DNA of 9,728 nt from Tissierellales bacterium. Lineage in GTDB: Bacteria; Bacillota; Clostridia; Tissierellales; JASKZW01. A model generated the notes under the pieces. It saw nothing but the letters and a program-made list of their open reading frames with translations, had not been told where the DNA came from and made no database searches. The stretch is taken from the NCBI GenBank assembly GCA_030152145.1, contig JASLIL010000081.1, positions 1 through 9,728 of the forward strand, in the 5' to 3' direction. Position numbers and translations under genes: made by a program. Positions 4,868 through 9,728 of the stretch are shown here, in pieces. Each line of letters starts with the position of its first letter. Within the stretch, counting starts at the first letter, position 1.

Positions 4868-6622
4868 TTAGAGGTCAGTAATTTCTTCTAGTTTATTTAT
4901 GAGATCTTCGCTTGGATCCACAAATATTGTTTTAAAGTCTTCGTATATAACCATTCCTAATTTGGCTCCACTAGGCTTCTTAACATTTTTTTTCTCTGTG
5001 TAATCTACAGCCACACTAGTTGAATTTTTTCCCTTACTATAGTAGGCCGCAAGTGTAGCAGCTTCCTCTATAAGCCTCTGGCTAAATTCATTTCGATCAT
5101 TCCTTACAAGTACATGGCTGCCAGGCATATTTTGAACATGGAACCACAGGTCATCTTTTTTTGCAAATTTTAAGCTTAATTCATCATTTTGCCTGTTGTT
5201 TTTACCAACATATATATGGTAGCCCTCAGAGCTAATATAGTGATGGGGCTTAGATTTATTTGGGCTTTTCTTCTTTCTTTGTTTTCCCTTTATATAGCCT
5301 GATTCTATAAGCTCCTCCTTAATATCATGAAGATTATCCAGGTCCCTAGAGTTTTCTATGCTGTTTAGGATATTTTCAAGATAGAGAATTTCATTTTTAG
5401 TTTCAGGTATCTGCTTAGTTAAAAGTTTGGAAGCGTTTTTTAACTTAGAATATTTCTTATAGTATCTTTGGGCATTTTCATGGGCAGGATATCTTTCATC
5501 TAGGGGAACTTCTATAGTCTCCATATTTGGGCTATAGTAATTTTCTAGACTTATGGATCTTGCCCCCTTTTCTATTCTGTATATATTTGATGATATTAGG
5601 TCAGCATAGATCTTGTAGATTTCTCGATTTTGGCTATCCCTATACTCTTCTTCTTGTTTATTTAACTTGGACCTTGTCCTATCCAGTTTTGTTTCTATAG
5701 CCTTCCTTAAATCCTGGGATTTTTGACTGATTTTATCAAATCTATGATTTAAAAGAAAATATTCTTCTATGGTCTCGGATATAGAATTCTTGGCTAAAAC
5801 TTCAGCCTGAAATTGTTTTATAGGAAAGGAATAAAAACTTTTGTACTTTCCTCCCTCCTTCATAAGGGAAGGGGAGTAATCAGAGTTTTTAATTCTGTCC
5901 ATAAATAGATCAAAAGTTCCATAAAGCTTATTTAGATCGTCATCAGTTAGTTTAGATGGGTTAGAGTTAGGGTCTATCTCACTTAAGAAGCAGATTTCCT
6001 TACTGATTAGGGGGCTAAGTCCCATGTAGTTAAGATAGAAAACCTTAAATGTTTTTCCCTCAGAGTCTAAAAATAGTTTCTTAAACTCTTCCAAACTTGT
6101 ATTTAGAGGATCAAGCTTATCAAGAGGAGGGTAGGAATACTCTATACCAGGCAGAACCTGTCTAACCCTACTCATATCAAATCCAACCTTTTTAATAGAG
6201 TCAATAATCTTTCCACTGGCCTTGTCTATAAGAATTATATTGCTGTGTCTACCCATTATTTCAATAACCAAGGTTTTCTCTATGGGCAGAGCCAGTTCAT
6301 CTATTGTAGATATATCTATGGAAACAACCCTATCTAAAGCAAGCTGTCTTATATCTAGAATCTTACCGCCTACTATATGTTTTCTAAGTACCATACAAAA
6401 TGTAGGTGGAACTGGAGGATTAGTGGATTTTAAAGAACTAAAGTGTATTCTTGGATTGGAAGAATTAGAGGATAGTAAAAGTTTTTTGTTTTCACCCTTA
6501 CTATAAATCGTAATTTCTAAATCCTCATCTTCTGGTTGATAGATCTTGTCGATTCTCCCACCTATCAAGCTTTTATTTAAATCATATACTATATTACTTG
6601 TTACTATTCCATCTAATGACAT
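4868..6622 (-). CDS. rqcH: RqcH (Rqc2 homologue, NFACT/FbpA family)
   Basis: RqcH binds stalled large ribosomal subunits carrying peptidyl-tRNA and recruits tRNA-Ala, adding C-terminal alanine tails that mark the nascent chain for proteolysis. Older annotations call it a fibronectin-binding protein (FbpA). The product is 584 residues, the usual length. The NFACT-N region opens with SLDGIVTSNIVYDLN and includes LDRVVSI, in which Asp97-Arg98 match the DR pair required for activity in B. subtilis, then EIMGRHSNIIL (121-131). Coiled-coil segments cover roughly 290-430. A basic linker (446-458) leads into NFACT-R with HHYISSEGYHIYVGKNN (460-476), DLWFHVQNMPGSHVLVR (491-507) and KPSGAKLGMV (549-558). 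ATG at 6622 was chosen over the in-frame ATG at 6664 because AGGAGG lies 7 nt before it and the family N-terminus begins there. It converges with pyrR and diverges from yicC; it seems monocistronic, with no clear terminator of its own. Confidence 0.94.
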   Translation of the reverse strand: MSLDGIVTSNIVYDLNKSLIGGRIDKIYQPEDEDLEITIYSKGENKKLLLSSNSSNPRIHFSSLKSTNPPVPPTFCMVLRKHIVGGKILDIRQLALDRVVSIDISTIDELALPIEKTLVIEIMGRHSNIILIDKASGKIIDSIKKVGFDMSRVRQVLPGIEYSYPPLDKLDPLNTSLEEFKKLFLDSEGKTFKVFYLNYMGLSPLISKEICFLSEIDPNSNPSKLTDDDLNKLYGTFDLFMDRIKNSDYSPSLMKEGGKYKSFYSFPIKQFQAEVLAKNSISETIEEYFLLNHRFDKISQKSQDLRKAIETKLDRTRSKLNKQEEEYRDSQNREIYKIYADLISSNIYRIEKGARSISLENYYSPNMETIEVPLDERYPAHENAQRYYKKYSKLKNASKLLTKQIPETKNEILYLENILNSIENSRDLDNLHDIKEELIESGYIKGKQRKKKSPNKSKPHHYISSEGYHIYVGKNNRQNDELSLKFAKKDDLWFHVQNMPGSHVLVRNDRNEFSQRLIEEAATLAAYYSKGKNSTSVAVDYTEKKNVKKPSGAKLGMVIYEDFKTIFVDPSEDLINKLEEITDL

Positions 6623-6629
6623 TTTAATA

Positions 6630-6635
6630 CCTCCT
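6630..6635 (-). promoter_or_regulatory. Shine-Dalgarno that fixes the rqcH start
   Basis: On the - strand a perfect AGGAGG lies 7 nt before ATG 6622. The longer in-frame candidate at 6664 would add 14 residues foreign to the family, lacks a ribosome-binding site and lies upstream of the best -10 element. Confidence 0.85.
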
Positions 6636-6651
6636 AAAATTGCTATAATAG

Positions 6652-6673
6652 AATTATAACACATATTATAATT
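6652..6673. repeat. 8-bp perfect inverted repeat over the rqcH -10
   Basis: The arms AATTATAA (6652-6659) and TTATAATT (6666-6673) are exact inverted copies separated by six bases. The left arm contains the - strand TATAAT (6653-6658) used as the likely rqcH -10, so a dimeric protein bound here would cover that promoter. All arm bases are A or T, in a very AT-rich spacer, so chance is a real alternative. It does not match the PerR or Rex consensus arrangement that I recall. Confidence 0.4.
6653..6661 (-). promoter_or_regulatory. Probable rqcH promoter, extended -10
   Basis: On the - strand TGTTATAAT is a perfect TATAAT with the extended TGn element. The -35 hexamer 17 nt upstream (TTTAGC) is poor, as is common for extended -10 promoters. 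Transcription would begin near 6646, giving a leader of about 24 nt that just contains the AGGAGG. Confidence 0.55.
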
Positions 6674-6704
6674 AGGCTAAATATTAAAAAAATGTAACAA
6701 TTAC

Positions 6705-6743
6705 TAGATAAAAATTGAAAAAGCCTATATAATAATCTAACAT
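6705..6743 (+). promoter_or_regulatory. Probable promoter of the yicC-remA-gmk-rpoZ-coaBC operon
   Basis: Two overlapping sigma-A-like candidates fit. One is TAGATA (6705-6710), 17 nt, TATAAT (6728-6733), with a perfect -10 and 4/6 in the -35. The other is TTGAAA (6715-6720), 17 nt, TAACAT (6738-6743), with 5/6 and 4/6. Either places the start 25-35 nt before the yicC ATG, leaving a short leader with no room for a riboswitch. The rest of the 6623-6775 intergenic region shows only AT-rich sequence, the rqcH promoter and the inverted repeat. Confidence 0.5.
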
Positions 6744-6775
6744 ACCGGGAAAATTATTAGGAAAGGGATGAGACC

Positions 6776-7657
6776 ATGATAAAGAGCATGACGGGTTTTG
6801 GTAGAGGGGAAGCCTTGGATAAGTACCAAACTTTTAATGTAGAGGTAAAAACTGTTAATCATAGATACAATGATATATTTATAAAGATGCCCAGGCATCT
6901 AAGCTATCTTGAGGAAAATCTTAAGCAGCTTATAAAAAAATACATATCTAGGGGACGAGTAGAGATATTTGTAAAGCTTGAATACAATGATGATATTAGT
7001 CCTCTTGTAATGGTAGATATTCCTTTTGCCAGATCCTATAAAGAAGCCTTAGAAAGGCTTAATAGTGATTTAGATTTAAATGAAAGAATTAGTATGGATC
7101 ATATTTTAAGAAACTCAGAGGTTTTAAGGGTGGAAAAGGAAGAGGTAGATGAGGATTTAACCTTAAATACCTTGGAAGAAGCTCTGGAAAAAGCTCTGGA
7201 AGGTGTTCTTGATATGAGGGAAAAAGAGGGCCTAAGCCTTCTTGAGGACATAAGGTCTCAGCTAGGCGAACTGGAGGAGATACTAGATGAAATTGAGAAG
7301 CACTCATATACAGTGGTTGAGGAGTATAGGGAGAAGCTAGAATCCAGAATAAAAGATTTGCTTGGAGAAAGTGTTGAGGTTGACCAGGACAAGTTAACCA
7401 ATGAGCTGGTATTCTATGCAGATAAGGCAGATATTAATGAAGAGCTGGTAAGATTTAGATCCCATATAGGTCAATTTATAAAGATCATGGAGTCAGAAGA
7501 TGCTGTTGGAAGGAAACTAGATTTTCTGATCCAGGAGATGAATAGGGAGATAAATACAGTAGGTTCAAAATCTAATAATATCAATATATCCAGCAATGTA
7601 GTTAGGGTAAAGGCTATAATTGAAAAAATGAGAGAACAGGTACAAAATATAGAATAA
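6776..7657 (+). CDS. yicC: YicC/YloC family endoribonuclease
   Basis: YicC proteins are cytoplasmic endoribonucleases; the E. coli member has been linked to small-RNA decay, while the targets of the Firmicute form (YloC) are less defined. The 293-residue product has normal length. It opens with the family signature MIKSMTGFGRGEA, then EVKTVNHRYNDIFIKMPRHLSYLEE, an acidic helical middle with coiled-coil character (about 120-200), and the conserved C-terminal block GRKLDFLIQEMNREINTVGSKSNN (from residue 245), which carries acidic residues thought to bind catalytic metal. The ATG at 6776 has AGGAAAGGG (6759-6767) upstream, spaced 8 nt. It is the first gene of the operon behind the divergent promoter region, and remA begins 16 nt after it, the standard Firmicute arrangement. 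The family assignment is secure; the biological substrate is inferred only from the family. Confidence 0.93.
   Translation: MIKSMTGFGRGEALDKYQTFNVEVKTVNHRYNDIFIKMPRHLSYLEENLKQLIKKYISRGRVEIFVKLEYNDDISPLVMVDIPFARSYKEALERLNSDLDLNERISMDHILRNSEVLRVEKEEVDEDLTLNTLEEALEKALEGVLDMREKEGLSLLEDIRSQLGELEEILDEIEKHSYTVVEEYREKLESRIKDLLGESVEVDQDKLTNELVFYADKADINEELVRFRSHIGQFIKIMESEDAVGRKLDFLIQEMNREINTVGSKSNNINISSNVVRVKAIIEKMREQVQNIE
7178..7201 (+). repeat. 12-bp near-exact tandem repeat in yicC
   Basis: GAAGCTCTGGAA (7178-7189) is followed directly by AAAGCTCTGGAA (7190-7201), 11 of 12 bases identical and in frame, encoding E-A-L-E then K-A-L-E in the helical middle of YicC. It looks like a local slippage duplication that lengthens an amphipathic helix by four residues. 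Confidence 0.7.
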
Positions 7658-7673
7658 GTGGGGAGGAATTTTT

Positions 7674-7940
7674 GTGTCAGTAAAATTAATAAACATAGGT
7701 TTTGGAAATATGGTGTCAGCTAACAGAATAATTTCTATAGTAAGTCCAGAGTCAGCTCCAATAAAGAGGATGATTCAAGAAGCGAGAGATAAGGGGATCT
7801 TAGTAGATGCTACATATGGTAGAAGAACTAGGGCAGTTATAATAACAGATAGCGATCATATAGTACTATCTGCTATTCAGCCGGAAACAGTAGGTCAAAG
7901 GTTAAATGGCAAGCCTAATGACAAGCAAGATGTAGAATAA
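7674..7940 (+). CDS. remA: RemA family DNA-binding regulator (DUF370)
   Basis: RemA is a small DNA-binding protein that in B. subtilis activates biofilm matrix and osmoprotection genes and assembles into ring-like oligomers; its regulon in anaerobes is not known. The 88-residue product is nearly superimposable on the B. subtilis sequence as I recall it: KLINIGFGNMVSANRIIS, then SPESAPIKRMIQEARD, DATYGRRTRAVII and SDHIVLSAIQPETVGQRL. Arg18 and Arg50-Arg51, residues implicated in DNA binding, are present. Only the last ten residues differ freely. Translation starts at GTG 7674, with GGGAGG (7661-7666) 7 nt upstream. It lies between yicC (16 nt) and gmk (13 nt), as in most Firmicutes. The presence of RemA does not by itself show biofilm control, since the gene is also found in species without the known matrix operons. 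Confidence 0.95.
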   Translation: MSVKLINIGFGNMVSANRIISIVSPESAPIKRMIQEARDKGILVDATYGRRTRAVIITDSDHIVLSAIQPETVGQRLNGKPNDKQDVE

Positions 7941-7953
7941 AGGAGAATGAAAA

Positions 7954-8556
7954 ATGGCTAAGGGTTTCTTATTGGTAATATCAGGTCCTTCAGGTTGTGG
8001 AAAGGGGACTGTTTGCAAGCAATTGTTTTCAAGAAATGATGATTTAGTTTTTTCAGTGTCAGCTACTACTAGAGATCCTCGTCAAGGGGAAGTAGATGGA
8101 AGGGAATATTTTTTCCTAGACAGAGAAGACTATGAAGCTATGATAGACAAGGGTGAATTTTTAGAGTATGCTAATGTTCACAATAATTTTTATGGTACAC
8201 CTAAGAAATTTGTTTTAGATCAGGTTGAAAAAGGTAATATAGTAGTACTGGAAATAGATGTTCAAGGTGCCCTGCAGGTTAGGGAGAATTATCCTGAGGC
8301 GACATTTATCTTCTTACTACCTCCATCAATGGAAGAACTTGAGGATAGGATTACAAAAAGAGGTACAGAAACCAAGGAAGTTATAAAACTTAGGATGGAT
8401 AATGCTAGGGATGAAATAAAGCTTCTGGGTAAGTATGACTATTTGGTTTTTAATGATAACCTAGATACTGCAGTTGATGAGGTAGAGGCTATTATAAAAT
8501 CTGAAAAGCTTAAGGTGAAAAGATACGATGATATTTTAGAAGATTTTTTAAGTTAG
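7954..8556 (+). CDS. gmk: Guanylate kinase
   Basis: Guanylate kinase phosphorylates GMP to GDP with ATP, an essential cytoplasmic step of guanine nucleotide supply and (p)ppGpp balance. The 200-residue product has the normal length and domains: the P-loop GPSGCGKGT (11-19), the GMP-binding block SVSATTRDPRQGEVDGREYFF (34-54, with Arg40 and Arg43), GEFLEYANVHNNFYGTP (67-83), the Walker B-like VLEIDVQGA (98-106) and the lid region KRGTETKEVIKLRM with its arginines. AGGAG (7941-7945) lies 8 nt before the ATG. Neighbours are remA (13 nt) and rpoZ (11 nt), the usual gmk-rpoZ pairing that couples nucleotide supply to transcription. Every key residue I looked for is present. Confidence 0.97.
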   Translation: MAKGFLLVISGPSGCGKGTVCKQLFSRNDDLVFSVSATTRDPRQGEVDGREYFFLDREDYEAMIDKGEFLEYANVHNNFYGTPKKFVLDQVEKGNIVVLEIDVQGALQVRENYPEATFIFLLPPSMEELEDRITKRGTETKEVIKLRMDNARDEIKLLGKYDYLVFNDNLDTAVDEVEAIIKSEKLKVKRYDDILEDFLS

Positions 8557-8560
8557 GAGG
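8555..8560 (+). promoter_or_regulatory. rpoZ Shine-Dalgarno overlapping the gmk stop
   Basis: A perfect AGGAGG begins at the second base of the gmk TAG (8554-8556) and lies 7 nt before the rpoZ ATG at 8568. The ribosome finishing gmk therefore covers the site, suggesting coupled translation. Confidence 0.7.
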
Positions 8561-8567
8561 GATAGTT

Positions 8568-8774
8568 ATGTTTAGTCCATCATTAGATGAATTATCAAGA
8601 ATTGGTGATAGTAGATATACTTTGGTTGTTCTAGCTTCAAAAAGAGCTAGACAGTTAATAGATAATGCAGAGCCTTTAATAGAAACAGATTCTAAGAAAC
8701 CTGTTACAATTGCTATTGAGGAAGCTCTAGATGGTAAGATAACTTATATAAGAAGAGATAAGGAGTCTGAATAA
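8568..8774 (+). CDS. rpoZ: DNA-directed RNA polymerase omega subunit
   Basis: Omega is the small RNA polymerase subunit that embraces the beta-prime C-terminus and aids enzyme assembly. The 68-residue product has the compact Firmicute length and the expected core: an N-terminal FSPSLDEL, the conserved SRYTLVVLASKRARQL (15-30) that contacts beta-prime, and a second block KPVTIAIEEALDGKI (44-58). The start ATG follows an AGGAGG that overlaps the gmk stop. Its own TAA shares one base with the ATG of coaBC. It follows gmk by 11 nt. The call is secure despite its size because both the core motif and the position agree. Confidence 0.95.
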   Translation: MFSPSLDELSRIGDSRYTLVVLASKRARQLIDNAEPLIETDSKKPVTIAIEEALDGKITYIRRDKESE

Positions 8775-9728
8775 TGTTAGAGAATAAAACTATAGTTGTA
8801 GGGGTGACTGGTGGCGTAGCTGCCTATAAGACTATAGAGGTAGTAAGCAGGCTAAAGAAACTGGGAGCCAATGTTAAGGTGATTATGACAGAACATGCCC
8901 TGGAATTTGTAGGAGAGCTAAGTTTTAGAACCCTCTCCCTTAATCCAGTCTATACTAATATGTTTGAGCCACCAAAGACATATGATGTGGAGCATATTTC
9001 CCTGGCAGAGGAGGCAGATCTATTCCTAATAGCCCCAGCAACAGCCAATATTATAGGTAAAATTAGCCATGGTTTGGCAGATGACCTATTAACTACAACT
9101 GTAATGGCTACTTTAGCCCCTGTATTTCTAGCACCAGCTATGAATACAAATATGTATTTAAATCCCTTGGTTCAGGAAAATATGAAGAAATTAGAAGCCT
9201 TAGGCTATAATTTCATAGAGCCGGGAACAGGGCTTTTAGCCTGTCAAACAGTAGGACCAGGTAGGATGGCAGAACCTATTGATATAGTTGAGGCTATAAA
9301 GACTTACTTTGATAAGGAAAAAGATATGTTGGGGAAAAAGGTCATAGTTACAGCAGGACCTACTATAGAAGAAATTGACCCTGTTAGGTATATTAGCAAC
9401 TATTCTAGTGGGAAAATGGGCTATGAAATAGCCAGAGCAGCAAGGGAAAGAGGGGCTGAGGTTGTTTTAGTATCAGGACCTACAAACCTAGAGGCTCCAA
9501 GAGGAGTAAAGCTTATAGGGGTTAAATCAACTATGGATATGCTTGAGGCTATAGATAGGGAGTTTCTTGACTGTGATATTTTAATAAAGGCAGCAGCTCC
9601 TAGTGATTATAGACCTAAAACAAGGTCAGATATAAAGCTGAAAAAAGACCTTAGCCAGGAAGATATGACCCTGGACTTTATAGAGAATTCAGATATAGCA
9701 GCTTATTTTGGCAGTAAAAAAGGAGATA
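8774..9728 (+). CDS. coaBC: CoaBC (Dfp) bifunctional enzyme, 3' end missing
   Basis: CoaBC joins phosphopantothenate to cysteine (CoaB) and decarboxylates the product to phosphopantetheine (CoaC), two steps of coenzyme A synthesis. The frame stays open from ATG 8774 to the window edge: 318 residues of a family usually near 400. The CoaC flavoprotein half shows VGVTGGVAAYK (9-19), active-site His74 in EHISLAEEADL, the PAMN motif (121-124) and the catalytic Cys157 in LLACQTVGPGRMAEP. The CoaB half starts near 187 with KKVIVTAGPTIEEIDPVRYI, then SNYSSGKMGYEIA, which contains the Asn (209) that matches the key Asn of the E. coli enzyme, AAAPSDYRP and a Lys-rich KLKKD. About 80 C-terminal residues are beyond the window. 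AGGAG (8761-8765) lies 8 nt before the ATG, which overlaps the rpoZ stop. This is the usual gmk-rpoZ-coaBC order, in which priA often follows. Confidence 0.96.
   Translation, partial: MLENKTIVVGVTGGVAAYKTIEVVSRLKKLGANVKVIMTEHALEFVGELSFRTLSLNPVYTNMFEPPKTYDVEHISLAEEADLFLIAPATANIIGKISHGLADDLLTTTVMATLAPVFLAPAMNTNMYLNPLVQENMKKLEALGYNFIEPGTGLLACQTVGPGRMAEPIDIVEAIKTYFDKEKDMLGKKVIVTAGPTIEEIDPVRYISNYSSGKMGYEIARAARERGAEVVLVSGPTNLEAPRGVKLIGVKSTMDMLEAIDREFLDCDILIKAAAPSDYRPKTRSDIKLKKDLSQEDMTLDFIENSDIAAYFGSKKGD

Noticed and set aside
6222..6506. + strand open frame within rqcH, and similar shadows at 278-505, 1605-1847, 1875-2078, 3779-3970 and 3874-4110
   Set aside because: All lie opposite well-identified genes, lack convincing Shine-Dalgarno sites and show no recognisable motif.
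6623..6664. Longer rqcH N-terminus from the ATG at 6664
   Set aside because: No ribosome-binding site, 14 residues foreign to the family, and it lies upstream of the likely transcription start. AGGAGG supports 6622.
6667..6672. An additional + strand TATAAT as a yicC promoter
   Set aside because: It is merely part of the A/T palindrome and has no acceptable -35 at 16-18 nt; the candidates at 6705-6743 are better.
6768..6779. A four-codon reading frame (ATG AGA CCA TGA) overlapping the yicC start
   Set aside because: The ATG follows the AAAGGG directly with no spacing, so ribosomes are unlikely to initiate there; probably coincidental.
7089..7307. Pro/Leu-rich open frame on the - strand inside yicC
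   Set aside because: Its composition is what one gets by reading the complement of the Glu/Gly-rich yicC middle; no start signal.

Overview
The window is an AT-rich stretch of a low-GC Gram-positive chromosome. The gene set, strong Shine-Dalgarno sites, near-exclusive AGA/AGG arginine codons and heavy ATA use fit an anaerobic Firmicute of the Clostridia/Tissierellia type; the genus cannot be fixed from this sequence alone. It is housekeeping DNA, densely packed. I see no mobile element, CRISPR array, tRNA, rRNA, toxin or defence gene, and no sign of recent transfer.

Left block, + strand (1-4860). The end of sepF, then ylmG, ylmH and divIVA, form the classic cell-division/polarity cluster beside the dcw region. 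It closes with a strong intrinsic terminator. After that come a short DAHP synthase gene (aroF), lspA, an rluD-type pseudouridine synthase and pyrR, tightly spaced or overlapping. They end in a second terminator whose stem lies partly inside the pyrR coding sequence.

Middle (4868-6622, - strand). rqcH (fbpA/yloA family) encodes the NFACT protein of bacterial ribosome-associated quality control. It converges on pyrR and diverges from yicC. The 153-bp region between rqcH and yicC (6623-6775) is the only substantial non-coding stretch. It holds promoter candidates on both strands and an 8-bp inverted repeat over the rqcH -10.

Right block, + strand (6776-9728). yicC, remA, gmk, rpoZ and coaBC (cut by the window edge) have gaps of 16 nt or less and no internal terminator, so they look like one operon covering RNA turnover, a DNA-binding matrix/biofilm regulator, GMP phosphorylation, RNA polymerase omega and coenzyme A synthesis.

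The order is, from memory, largely colinear with Bacillus subtilis from sepF to coaBC. Two differences stand out: aroF sits where ileS is usual after divIVA, and the pyrimidine operon normally following pyrR is absent, so pyrR directly faces rqcH. The most useful observations are these two rearrangements, the terminator 15 bases or fewer before the aroF ribosome-binding region, the minimal architecture of the DAHP synthase, and the inverted repeat at the rqcH promoter. I found no convincing evidence for a new biological system.
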